Virus record (IMG/VR): IMGVR_UViG_3300044613_003216
Span: 1-29,144 of that record
Direction: 5' to 3' (one strand)
DNA from: a virus
Length of the DNA stretch: 29,144 nucleotides
A program made the translations under genes and the position numbers. Of this stretch, positions 22,601 to 29,144 are shown in pieces. The notes beneath the pieces are model-generated. The model did no database searches, was not told the DNA's origin, and was given only the letters and a program-made list of their open reading frames with translations. Position 1 is the stretch's first letter, and each line of letters begins with the position of its first letter.

Positions 22601-22780
22601 ATGAAAAACCGTAAGACCAAACCCAAGCCGTCTCAGCCCAAGCTCGCTGAGTACACCATCAACATGGAAACCATCACCGCGTCCGTGGACGACGCCAAGG
22701 CAACCCTCGACGCGCTCTACCTGCTGCTCAACGCAGTTATCGAGCGGCTCGCCGAGGAGCAAGGGAGGGCCAAGAAATGA
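22601..22780 (+). CDS. 59-aa protein, unknown
   Basis: Starts MKNRKTKPKPS after a short gap with no Shine-Dalgarno. It has a basic N-terminus and then a helical acidic part (NMETITASVDDAKATLDALYLLLNAVIERL). Its stop overlaps the next ATG. Function unknown. Confidence 0.55.
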   Translation: MKNRKTKPKPSQPKLAEYTINMETITASVDDAKATLDALYLLLNAVIERLAEEQGRAKK

Positions 22781-23025
22781 ACCCTGACCTAGTGGTCGGC
22801 GAGATCGGCTTCGGCAGCAACTTCGGCTCCTCCGCGGAGCTGGAGTTCTACCGCGCCGAGGACAAGCGCAACTCGGCCGAAATGGCCAACCTCGAAGCGG
22901 AAAAGCGTGAGCTGATTAAGCGCGTCAACCGGCTCAAGCTCGTCTTGAAGCGGTGCGCGGCGCTCTCGCCCGACGTGAGCGACGAGAAGCACGAAGCGCT
23001 GCTGGCCGTGGAGGAGCCGCTGTGA
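22777..23025 (+). CDS. 82-aa coiled-coil protein, unknown
   Basis: ATGA overlap with the previous gene. A Gly/Ser-rich start (GEIGFGSNFGSS), then a charged helix with coiled-coil character (EFYRAEDKRNSAEMANLEAE). No recognised domain. Confidence 0.55.
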   Translation: MNPDLVVGEIGFGSNFGSSAELEFYRAEDKRNSAEMANLEAEKRELIKRVNRLKLVLKRCAALSPDVSDEKHEALLAVEEPL

Positions 23026-23222
23026 GCGCCGGAAAGGGCGACGCGCCGCGGCCAATAAACGGCCAAAAATACCGCGAAAACTGGGATGAAATTTTTTGCA
23101 GAAAACGCTTAAAAGTTGTTGCCCCCATGTCCGCATTTGTCCACACTTGCACGCATCAAGACCCACCGGCTGCCACCACGCCGAACGACGTAGAAACGGC
23201 AGCCCATGAGACCCGAACTTAA
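23022..23222 (+). CDS. 66-aa small phage protein (GDAPRP motif)
   Basis: GTG start overlapping the previous stop. The N-terminal AGKGDAPRPINGQKYRENWD is a pattern I recall from many small phage proteins of unknown role (KGD..RP....Y..N...I). The second half (PMSAFVHTCTHQDPPAATT) is low-complexity and overlies a GTCC box array. Confidence 0.55.
   Translation: MSAGKGDAPRPINGQKYRENWDEIFCRKRLKVVAPMSAFVHTCTHQDPPAATTPNDVETAAHETRT
23129..23152 (+). promoter_or_regulatory. GTCC operator upstream of the helicase genes (locus F)
   Basis: GTCC at 23129 and 23139, with a degenerate third unit GCAC at 23149, again 10 bases apart. It lies inside the 66-aa gene, about 60 bases before the next start. No clear -10 accompanies it. 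Confidence 0.45.
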
Positions 23223-23412
23223 ACAAACACTGCGCAGCGTATGGCCACACATTGCAGACGATGTCATAGCGGTGGACGAAGCGTGCGACCGCTGGCTCAA
23301 GCGTCGCTACGAAATGCGCCAACGACGGAGGGAGCGCAATGAGTCCGGTGCAGACTTTCATCTACCTAGCTTTCCTCGCCCTGCTGGTTCTCGCCGTGCT
23401 GGCAGCGAGTGA
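23206..23412 (+). CDS. 68-aa protein, unknown
   Basis: Starts MRPELKQTLRSVWPHIADDVI and overlaps the previous gene by 17 bases. The first 45 residues are a believable charged helical domain (AVDEACDRWLKRRYEMRQRR). The remainder overlaps the 32-aa membrane gene in another frame and looks disordered. Function unknown. Confidence 0.5.
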   Translation: MRPELKQTLRSVWPHIADDVIAVDEACDRWLKRRYEMRQRRRERNESGADFHLPSFPRPAGSRRAGSE

Positions 23413-23437
23413 TGACGACGACGACAACTTTGTATGA
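23339..23437 (+). CDS. 32-aa small membrane protein
   Basis: ATG at 23339 with GGAGGGA upstream. The product is one strong hydrophobic helix (FIYLAFLALLVLAVLAA) followed by an acidic DDDDDNFV tail. Its TGA overlaps the helicase ATG (ATGA). The membrane role is inferred from the helix only. Confidence 0.55.
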   Translation: MSPVQTFIYLAFLALLVLAVLAASDDDDDNFV

Positions 23438-24837
23438 AAACCACCACCACCCCACAAAGCCCAAACACCGAGAAGGCAGTGCTCGGCACACTCATGGCCG
23501 AGCCGAAGCTCGCTGATGAGGTTGCCGGATTGCATGGCGATCTTTTCTACACTCCTGCCCACCGCGCGATTTTCGATGCGATCAATGAGATCCGCGCAGA
23601 CGGCGGCGTGCCCAACATCATTGCCGTCACGCAGAGGCTCGACGCGCAGAAGAAGCTGACCTTTGTCGGCGGCGCCGGAGCCATCACCGAGTTTCTCATG
23701 CAAGCGTGCGGTGGTCTGGCCGCGCTCGAATACCATACGCAAACCCTGCGCGATCTGCACGGCCGTCGCTCGATTATCTCCGCGGCAGTCTCCATGCAGG
23801 CAGCGGCTAACGACATGGCCGCGAACGCCGACGAAGTGCTGCAGTCCGCCGGAGAGAGTGTCCTGTCGCTAAGTCTCGGCGCCCCGACCGACTCGATGCG
23901 CAGCGCGGCCGACATCGTGCCCTCGCTCCTCGAAGAGCTGGAGGCGCTGATGGACAACAAGCAGACCCTCGGTCTGCGCACCGGCTTTGCCGATCTGGAT
24001 CAGGTAACCGGCGGTCTGCGCGGCGGAACCCTGAGCGTCATTGCCGGACGTCCGGCCATGGGTAAGAGCGCGCTGATGATGAACATCGCGGACAACCTGA
24101 TGCGTCGCAAGGTGTCGGTGCTCTACTTCTCGCTGGAGATGCCAGCAAACGAATTGGCCGCTCGCGTAGTGTTGTCGCGCGCCAACACCAACACCGAGCT
24201 GGTCCGCAATGGATTCGTTGATCACGCCGGAAAGCGCCGCATCGGTTCCGCCGCTTTGGATTTTTCCGGCGAGCCGCTGTACATAGATGACCGCTGTGGC
24301 ATGTCTTTGTTGGACATCCGCGGACGTGCAAGGTTGGCCGTGAGGCGCTGGGGCGTGAAGATCATCTTTGTCGATTACCTTCAATTGGTAAGCCACGGCG
24401 CCGCCAAGAGCCGTGAGAATGAGGTCGGCTTTGTTTCGCGCGGACTAAAAGCGATGGCGATGGAACTGGGCATTCCAGTGGTCGCCGCCGCGCAGTTAAA
24501 CAGGCAGGCAGAGAACCGTCCTGACAACCGGCCGAAGCTCTCCGACCTGCGCGAGAGCGGCAGCATTGAACAGGACGCCGATTTGGTCGCTCTCGTTCAC
24601 CGGCCAGCCTACTACGCGGTGCAAGACGAAGAGCCGGAGCCACAGGACGCGGAGTTAATCATCGCCAAGCACAGGGCCGGACGCACCGGCACCTTGAATA
24701 TGACGTGGCGTCCGAGCCTGACGCGATTTGATGCGAAGGCTCCGGTCAGCAACATCGTCTCCGCGCCACGCCTGACTGACGAGGGCAACAGCGTCTACGC
24801 ACCGGACAAACAGCTCTGGGAGGCCATCAACGAATGA
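23434..24837 (+). CDS. dnaB: replicative DNA helicase (DnaB family)
   Basis: A 467-aa hexameric helicase that unwinds DNA ahead of the replication fork. The N-terminal DnaB domain (NTEKAVLGTLMAEPKL...FYTPAHRAIFDAI) spans about 10-105. The RecA-like motor follows a LRTGFADLDQVTGGLRGG lead-in: Walker A G205-R-P-A-M-G-K-S212, the LYFSLEM motif near 231, Walker B IIFVDYLQL near 310-318, and QLNRQAE plus LRESGSIEQDAD near 350-382. Its length matches bacterial DnaB. A winged-helix initiator-like gene lies upstream and SSB and nuclease genes downstream. Start is coupled by ATGA to the small membrane gene. Confidence 0.95.
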   Translation: MKTTTTPQSPNTEKAVLGTLMAEPKLADEVAGLHGDLFYTPAHRAIFDAINEIRADGGVPNIIAVTQRLDAQKKLTFVGGAGAITEFLMQACGGLAALEYHTQTLRDLHGRRSIISAAVSMQAAANDMAANADEVLQSAGESVLSLSLGAPTDSMRSAADIVPSLLEELEALMDNKQTLGLRTGFADLDQVTGGLRGGTLSVIAGRPAMGKSALMMNIADNLMRRKVSVLYFSLEMPANELAARVVLSRANTNTELVRNGFVDHAGKRRIGSAALDFSGEPLYIDDRCGMSLLDIRGRARLAVRRWGVKIIFVDYLQLVSHGAAKSRENEVGFVSRGLKAMAMELGIPVVAAAQLNRQAENRPDNRPKLSDLRESGSIEQDADLVALVHRPAYYAVQDEEPEPQDAELIIAKHRAGRTGTLNMTWRPSLTRFDAKAPVSNIVSAPRLTDEGNSVYAPDKQLWEAINE

Positions 24838-25211
24838 TCAACTCCCGCCAGAAGGGCGCCTCGTTCGAGCGCGAGGTTGCCAAGGCTCTGACCGCCGAAG
24901 GTTTTCCGGCACGGCGGGGCGCACAGGTCTCGCAGGGATCTTGGGGGATCTCCGCACCTGACGTTGTTGTGCCCTGCCTGCCGACTTGGCACTTCGAGTG
25001 CAAGCGCCACGGCCGCGCACGCTTCGATCTCGATGCGGCTATCGCTCAAGCCTACCGCGACGCCGAGCGCAAAAACTGTGCCGTGATCCATCGCAAGGAT
25101 CACTGCCGCATGCTGGTCACTCTCACATTCGAGGACTTCTGCGAACTCATGCGCCACAGCGACTTTCCCATCCAACCAAAAACACCAAACCCACATACAC
25201 AAAATGAATAA
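24834..25211 (+). CDS. PD-(D/E)XK Holliday junction resolvase-like nuclease
   Basis: A 125-aa protein coupled to the helicase by ATGA. The core shows E12/E14 in SFEREVAKAL, RRGAQ, D43 in APDVVVP and E55-C-K57 in HFECKR, the D...ExK layout of phage and archaeal Holliday-junction-type endonucleases. It would resolve or trim branched DNA during replication and packaging. The family call is good; the exact substrate is inferred. Confidence 0.75.
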   Translation: MINSRQKGASFEREVAKALTAEGFPARRGAQVSQGSWGISAPDVVVPCLPTWHFECKRHGRARFDLDAAIAQAYRDAERKNCAVIHRKDHCRMLVTLTFEDFCELMRHSDFPIQPKTPNPHTQNE

Positions 25212-25803
25212 AACCCTGACCACACCTGCGGGCATCGCTCGCTATCCCAGACTCAACTCGCCGGACACTAAGTTCTCCGAGGAGGGCCAATACAAAGTAG
25301 ACCTCGAAATGTCCGCCGAAGACGCGGAGCCGTTTCTCAAACAGATCGAGGCCATGTTCACTGAATTCCTTTCGGCCAAACTTGCCGAGATTAACAACAA
25401 GCTCGTCATGGAGGGGTTGCCCAAAAAGGCGAAACTAAAGCAGCACGCAGCGCCTTGGACGGAGAACGACGGCATGGTGCAGCTCAAACTGAAGGTCAAA
25501 GCAACCGGCAAGGGCAAGGACGGCGAGACCTACACGCGCCAACCGAAGCTGTTTGATGCGTCCGGCCAGATTACCAACGAAAACATCGGCGGCGGCAGCA
25601 AGCTCAAGGTCGCTGTGGTTCCATACTTTTGGTACACCGCGTCGCTCGGCGCCGGAATCACGCTGCAGCCCAAGGCGGTCCAGATTTTGGACTTGGTCAC
25701 ATGGAGCAGTGGCGGAACGGCCGAGGCTTACGGCTTCGAGGTTACTGAGGCGCCCCGCGCATCGGTCAAAACCGGAACCAACGGCGAAGAAGTCGAGTGG
25801 TAG
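25204..25803 (+). CDS. single-stranded DNA-binding protein (T7 gp2.5-like)
   Basis: A 199-aa protein. An OB-fold-like pattern starts IARYPRLNSPDTKFSEEGQYKVDLEMS, with aromatic and basic strands such as GGGSKLKVAVVPYFW around 135-149. It ends in an acidic/aromatic tail, GEEVEW, the hallmark of gp2.5-like SSBs that recruit partner proteins. It would coat single strands for replication and recombination. It overlaps the nuclease gene by eight bases and uses an A/C-rich leader instead of a Shine-Dalgarno. Confidence 0.8.
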   Translation: MNKTLTTPAGIARYPRLNSPDTKFSEEGQYKVDLEMSAEDAEPFLKQIEAMFTEFLSAKLAEINNKLVMEGLPKKAKLKQHAAPWTENDGMVQLKLKVKATGKGKDGETYTRQPKLFDASGQITNENIGGGSKLKVAVVPYFWYTASLGAGITLQPKAVQILDLVTWSSGGTAEAYGFEVTEAPRASVKTGTNGEEVEW

Positions 25804-25805
25804 CC

Positions 25806-26570
25806 ATGGCAACCACTGCAAAAAGGGGGGCGGCAAAACGCCGCTCCCCTTCGGCCAAGCCCGCCGAGCCTGCGCCGGAGCGCTTCGCTGCAGACGGTCG
25901 CAAACTTGTACGCTTGGAAAAGCTGAAAGCGCACCAGAAGTATATCCTCAAGGACGGCGCGCAAGTGGTAGGTGCCTCGACCATCTCCAAGATCGGCGAT
26001 GACCAAAGCAACCTGATCCACTGGGCATGGGGTCTTGGCAACAAGAACCAAGACTACCGGAAGGTGCGCGACCGCGCTGCCGACATCGGGACGATTACGC
26101 ACTTCTTAATCGAATGCTTCTTCCACGGTTGGGTGGCTGATCTCTCCGAGTTCGCACCGGCCGACGTCGAGAAGGCGGGCGTCGCGTTCAATAACTTCCT
26201 GTCGTTCTGGAACGAGCAGGGTCTCACGGTGCTGGAGCCGGAAGTGCAGCTCGTTAGCGAGCAACACTTGTTTGGCGGCACGATTGACGCGCCGTCTATC
26301 GACAAGGAGGGGCGCATCGTGTTGCTCGACTGGAAGACATCGAGCGGCATCTACCTGTCGCAAAAGCTGCAGCTCGCAGCCTATGAGCGCTTATGGAACG
26401 AGAACCGGCCGGAGCAACGTGTTCAGCGCCGCGCGGTCGTTCGCATCGGCAAGGAGAAAGCCAACGATCACAGCATCGAGTGGATGTTCAGCAGCGACAA
26501 CGAGTGGGAGCTGTTCAAAGCCCGCCTCGATCTGCACTACGCGAATCTTCGCTACAAGAAAGCCGCCTGA
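25806..26570 (+). CDS. RecB/Cas4-like PD-(D/E)XK exonuclease
   Basis: A 254-aa nuclease. The ATG at 25806 is preferred over an in-frame GTG at 25797. A basic tail (1-25) precedes the fold. Motifs in order are GTITHFLIE (H99, E103), an EPEVQLVSE strand, GGTIDAPS with D161, LLDWKTSS with D175 and K177, and QLAAY at 189-193. This set is typical of the RecB/Cas4-type PDDEXK_1 exonucleases, which in phages pair with SSB-type annealing systems. It follows the SSB gene directly. The end-processing role is inferred. Confidence 0.8.
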   Translation: MATTAKRGAAKRRSPSAKPAEPAPERFAADGRKLVRLEKLKAHQKYILKDGAQVVGASTISKIGDDQSNLIHWAWGLGNKNQDYRKVRDRAADIGTITHFLIECFFHGWVADLSEFAPADVEKAGVAFNNFLSFWNEQGLTVLEPEVQLVSEQHLFGGTIDAPSIDKEGRIVLLDWKTSSGIYLSQKLQLAAYERLWNENRPEQRVQRRAVVRIGKEKANDHSIEWMFSSDNEWELFKARLDLHYANLRYKKAA

Positions 26571-26818
26571 TGCCTCGCCGCAAATACATCGCCATCATCC
26601 GTAGGAAGCTCGGCCGCGAAAAGGCGGACGGACTCACTATGGGTGATGGCCGTGTGTTCATTGATCCGCGGCAAAGCGGCATCAACGAGCTGGACACCAT
26701 CGTCCACGAGTTGCTGCACGACTGTTTCCCCCACCTGAGCGAAGAAGCCGTCGCCGATGCCGCCGGAGTCATGGCGCGCAGCATGTGGCGCGACAAATGG
26801 AGGAGGGTCATGGAATGA
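26570..26818 (+). CDS. small zinc-metallopeptidase-like protein (HELLH)
   Basis: An 82-aa protein, ATG overlapping the exonuclease stop (TGATG). It carries H46-E-L-L-H50 in IVHELLHDCFPHLSEEAV and a strand GDGRVFIDPRQ before it. Such short HExxH proteins are common in phages and resemble minimal SprT/ImmA-like zinc proteins, but protease activity is not shown. The third ligand may be an acidic residue in EEAVADAA. Confidence 0.65.
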   Translation: MPRRKYIAIIRRKLGREKADGLTMGDGRVFIDPRQSGINELDTIVHELLHDCFPHLSEEAVADAAGVMARSMWRDKWRRVME

Positions 26819-27066
26819 CCGACACGCCCGAAACCGATAACCTTGCCCGCGGCAACCACGTTGTGCCGGTGGAGTTTGCGCGCGACTTGGAGCGCAAATG
26901 CAACCTCTATAACTCGTATTTTGAATCGACCAAAGCGGAGCTGAAGCAATTTAAGCGCGCGCTTAGTGATGCGCGCATTGAGGCGCACAACTGGAAAACA
27001 GCCTTTTGCGCACTAAACCCCGCCGAGCCTGCACATCCACGCTCCACACTCCGCACTTCCCCATGA
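26815..27066 (+). CDS. 83-aa phage protein, unknown
   Basis: Starts MTDTPETDNLARGNHVVP at an ATGA overlap. The PETD...VP.EFAR.LER pattern is one I recall from many small phage proteins. The rest is a coiled helix (FESTKAELKQFKRALSDARIEA) with a short disordered end. Role unknown. Confidence 0.6.
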   Translation: MTDTPETDNLARGNHVVPVEFARDLERKCNLYNSYFESTKAELKQFKRALSDARIEAHNWKTAFCALNPAEPAHPRSTLRTSP

Positions 27067-27218
27067 CGTCCGCAATCCTCATCGCCTTGGTCGGCCTGCT
27101 CTATTTCGCCGTGGCCATCGATCAATTCTGCATACAGCACAACTTTTGGGCCGGTGTGGTCTGGTTTGGCTACAGCGTTAGCCAGATCGGTCTTTGGCAC
27201 ATGACTATCCGGCCATGA
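27063..27218 (+). CDS. 51-aa small membrane protein
   Basis: ATG overlapping the previous stop. Two hydrophobic segments (ILIALVGLLYFAVAI and FWAGVVWFGYSVSQIGLW) suggest a hairpin membrane protein. Function unknown; not near the endolysin, so a holin role is unlikely. Confidence 0.55.
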   Translation: MTSAILIALVGLLYFAVAIDQFCIQHNFWAGVVWFGYSVSQIGLWHMTIRP

Positions 27219-27221
27219 TTC

Positions 27222-27377
27222 ATGAGTAAATACAGTATTATGACAGACGAAATCGCCGAGATCGACAAAACCATTGCACTTCTAAAAGCGCAGCGATGCA
27301 AACTTGTCGCCGCGGCGGCAAAGAAGAAGGCGGATGCGTTGTGCGCGGAAATGCGCAAGCGCAAGCAAGCGAAATGA
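27222..27377 (+). CDS. 51-aa basic helical protein, unknown
   Basis: ATG at 27222; a second ATG at 27240 (MTDEIAEIDKTIALLKAQR) may be used instead. The product is a Lys/Arg/Ala-rich helix (AAAAKKKADALCAEMRKRK), possibly nucleic-acid binding. No ribosome site is seen. Confidence 0.5.
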   Translation: MSKYSIMTDEIAEIDKTIALLKAQRCKLVAAAAKKKADALCAEMRKRKQAK

Positions 27378-27451
27378 ATTTTCTGATGGCAAAAGCGGGT
27401 TCGTGCAGGCGCGCATGGTGGTGTGCGCCTCGGAGCAAGCCGGTATGCCCA

Positions 27452-27477
27452 GCCCCACAGAGCACGACTAGTGGGGC
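27452..27477. repeat. hairpin-forming inverted repeat
   Basis: GCCCCAC (27452-27458) and GTGGGGC (27471-27477) are perfect 7-bp arms around a 12-base loop in the 199-base gap before the 138-aa gene. There is no T-run after it, so it is not a classic terminator. It may be an RNA structure or protein site. Confidence 0.5.
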
Positions 27478-27576
27478 GCCATCAAACTTTAGAGCGTCAT
27501 GGGAAATGCGGCGGTCGTTGTGGACTGGTCATTTCATCACCCCGCTCCTGTAACCGCATAAAACAGGAGCCGCTCT

Positions 27577-27993
27577 ATGTATTTTGAAACTGAACAACAC
27601 CGCGAGGTCGAGGCGCGCATGCTGCAGGAGGTCGCCGACAAATACGGCTACACGATTGAGCGCTGCAGCAAGGCGTATCCGGTGGACGCAGTCTTCATGC
27701 GCAACGGCGTGGCCAAACACCTTGTCGAAGCGCGGCGCCGCTACAACTCGAAGGACAAATATCCGACGTTTAGGTGGAGCCTGCAGAAATACGTCCACGT
27801 TGCGCAATTCAGCGACGTCCTGCCGACCAGCCTCATTGTCGAATGGACCGAGGGTATCTACGCGCTGGATATCATGCGGAAGCAGTATCCGGTCGGTTTC
27901 TTCCGTCCGCGTGAGGCGCGACGAGAGGCGGACAACGAGCCGTGCGTGGAGATTCCGGTGTCGGACTTTAAGGCGGTCATCGAGCGACAATGA
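27577..27993 (+). CDS. 138-aa nuclease-fold-like protein, possibly inactive
   Basis: ATG after AGGAG. The order E6/E10, D37 in YPVDAVFM, E51-A-R53 in LVEARRR and a K71 in a helix (SLQKYVHVAQF) mirrors a PD-(D/E)XK core, but the usual Lys of E-x-K is Arg. A hydrophobic strand (SLIVEWTEGIYALDI) follows. It could be a small nuclease with an altered site or a structural relative. Its stop overlaps the next ATG. Confidence 0.6.
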   Translation: MYFETEQHREVEARMLQEVADKYGYTIERCSKAYPVDAVFMRNGVAKHLVEARRRYNSKDKYPTFRWSLQKYVHVAQFSDVLPTSLIVEWTEGIYALDIMRKQYPVGFFRPREARREADNEPCVEIPVSDFKAVIERQ

Positions 27994-28205
27994 TTAGCTG
28001 GTCACCATATCCCATGCGCGCCGAAGTTGCCGGTGTCGGCACCGCGTGGCTGCTCTACGTCCAGCCGCAGGGCGGCATGGCGAACGACATTTGGACCTTC
28101 GTGCCGGAGTCCACCGGCCAACCGCTGCACGTCCGCAGCGACCAGTTCCATTTTTCTGAGAATCCGACTTTAGACATAGCAACTTTGGGCGCTGACACGG
28201 CTTAA
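27990..28205 (+). CDS. 71-aa protein before terminase, unknown
   Basis: ATGA overlap with the previous gene. Starts MISWSPYPMRAEVAGVGTAW; aromatic-rich, beta-like (TAWLLYVQPQGG, IWTFVPES). Its last codons contain the left arm of the inverted repeat next to terminase. Confidence 0.55.
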   Translation: MISWSPYPMRAEVAGVGTAWLLYVQPQGGMANDIWTFVPESTGQPLHVRSDQFHFSENPTLDIATLGADTA

Positions 28206-28250
28206 CAAATCGGTTCTGGGAGGGGCCGCGCGTCAACCAGTCAGCGCCCA
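28186..28250. repeat. 11-bp inverted repeat upstream of terminase
   Basis: TGGGCGCTGAC (28186-28196) and GTCAGCGCCCA (28240-28250) are perfect arms spaced by 43 bases. Inside is a smaller CGGC/GCCG pair (28198-28201, 28225-28228). It could be a cos/pac recognition structure or an RNA element controlling the terminase gene. Confidence 0.55.
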
Positions 28251-28294
28251 TTACATTTTAGAGGGGAGAGCGCAGCGGAGTCTGCGCAGTGGGA

Positions 28295-29144
28295 GTGAAC
28301 GAACAGAAACAACGGTTTCAGCCGACCGAGCACCCTGTGATGAAGATCGACACTGATCTTCTGAGCAAACTGGGGCCGGAGGAAGGCTGGCAATATCTCA
28401 AAACGAGGGAAGAGCTAATCGCGCGCGAGGCGAGCGATCCGTTCCGCTTTGGCTATGTGCCGCCGCTGTGGAAAAAGGCCAGCGAGCTGCTTGAAAAACA
28501 CCGCGAGCTGCTCGTCATGGGCGGAAACAGGAGCGGAAAAACCGAGTGGGCGGCGAAGGAAGTCATTAGATTAATGCACAGCAAGGCCGGAGCCGTCGTC
28601 TGGTGCTTCGCCGAGACGTCCGCGACTAGCATCGAGTCGCAGCAGCCGCGTCTTTGGAAGTTTATGCCCCCTGAGTGGCGCAATGCGCGCAAAAGTCAGG
28701 TCACAAACATCAGCTACACGGTCAAAAACGGATTCAGTGAGGCAAAATTCGTGGCACCCAACGGCAGTATCTGCTGTTTCAAAAATTACGCACAGGATTT
28801 GAGTGTCATAGAAGGCGCGGAGCTGGATATGGCATGGTGCGATGAGCTGGTCGGTTTAGATTTGCTCGAAACACTTCGTTTTCGCCTCGTAGACCGCAAC
28901 GGAAAGCTCGCGGTCACATTTACGCCGGTCCAAGGCTACAGCCCGACCGTCGCGTCCTACTTGAACGGCGCAAAAACCATCGAGGACGCCGACGCCGAGC
29001 TGCTGCCGAAGCGCGCCGAGAAGGACGGCGAGCAAATCATCACCGGATACGAGAAAGTCCCGATCCTGCAGATGAGCACGCGCAACCGGCCGGTGCTCTA
29101 CTTTCATACGCGCGCCAATCCATGGGCCGGATGGTCTCGTATGC
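28295..29144 (+). CDS. terminase large subunit (partial, runs off the right edge)
   Basis: The motor that pumps DNA into the capsid. About 283 codons are visible. The ATPase core shows Walker A GGNRSGKT in LLVMGGNRSGKTEWAAKEV, an adenine/coupling region (VVWCFAETSATS), Walker B DMAWCDE followed by LVGLDLLE, and a TFTPVQGYSP coupling motif. The C-terminal nuclease lies outside the window. Start uncertain: GTG at 28295, another GTG at 28289, or an ATG at 28340 in the same frame; the frame closes upstream at 28259-28261. It should be followed by portal and capsid genes. Confidence 0.85.
   Translation, partial: MNEQKQRFQPTEHPVMKIDTDLLSKLGPEEGWQYLKTREELIAREASDPFRFGYVPPLWKKASELLEKHRELLVMGGNRSGKTEWAAKEVIRLMHSKAGAVVWCFAETSATSIESQQPRLWKFMPPEWRNARKSQVTNISYTVKNGFSEAKFVAPNGSICCFKNYAQDLSVIEGAELDMAWCDELVGLDLLETLRFRLVDRNGKLAVTFTPVQGYSPTVASYLNGAKTIEDADAELLPKRAEKDGEQIITGYEKVPILQMSTRNRPVLYFHTRANPWAGWSRM

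Noticed and set aside
27374-27553. 59-aa Trp/Arg-rich frame with an ATGA overlap
   Set aside because: Composition is unlike its neighbours and it covers the hairpin; only the start overlap supports it.
27334-27558. Frame interrupted by two TAG codons that otherwise looks protein-like (possible stop recoding)
   Set aside because: Several clear genes in the window end in TAG, so general amber recoding is unlikely; short GC-rich frames look protein-like by chance.

Overview
The window looks like about two thirds of the genome of a temperate tailed phage (Caudoviricetes), seen in its free or circularly permuted form rather than as a clean prophage. The integrase and what looks like its attachment site lie in the middle, flanked on both sides by phage genes, and the large terminase gene runs off the right edge towards the expected portal and capsid genes. 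Those genes must lie outside the window and rejoin it near the left edge. The DNA is GC-rich, and a lipoprotein and an amidase endolysin point to a bacterial, probably Gram-negative, host. Many starts lack a Shine-Dalgarno and have A/C-rich or very short leaders. A GC-rich Verrucomicrobiota-like host would fit, but that is a guess.

Left arm (1-13070, all +): a late region. An Amidase_2 endolysin overlaps a 707-aa tail protein with two FCCH-like beta modules. Then come a collar-domain tail fibre, a small unknown, and a helical protein ending in an S74 intramolecular chaperone. Two Ala/Gln-rich virion-type proteins and a 2153-aa polyvalent protein with a zincin HEIGH motif and a GNAT-like C-terminal domain follow. 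Size and order recall the tail-tube and ejection-protein block of podoviruses. A 74-aa gene is nested out of frame inside the 3' end of the giant gene.

Middle (13071-14896): an intergenic region holds a minus-strand copy of the 5' half of a tRNA-Thr(TGT), a TATAAT box just upstream of it, and five CTGCC(A/G)GA repeats on both sides. I read this as attP. The tyrosine integrase, a 43-aa ORF with a strong ribosome site and an intrinsic terminator follow.

Minus-strand cassette (17977-14900): a ribbon-helix-helix (RHH) repressor candidate, a Cys-rich protein and seven small genes, one a PEGA-like lipoprotein. The last six genes are chained by ATGA stop/start overlaps. Divergent from it is an excisionase-like gene (18124) that opens the rightward early operon.

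Right arm (18124-29144, +): small early genes, then replication and recombination: a winged-helix initiator-like protein, PD-(D/E)XK nucleases, a DnaB-type helicase, a Holliday-junction-resolvase-like nuclease, a T7 gp2.5-like SSB, a RecB/Cas4-like exonuclease and a small HELLH protein. Large terminase follows (5' part only).

The most interesting unexplained structure is a dispersed family of operators: GTCC repeated at exact 10-bp spacing. They lie upstream of the integrase, of three separate minus-strand genes, of the excisionase-like gene and of the helicase operon. At three loci they sit between plausible -35 and -10 elements, and the RHH gene carries one at its own start. I infer an RHH-controlled lysogeny regulon. 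The tRNA-Thr 5'-half attP with its own promoter-like box is the second main observation.
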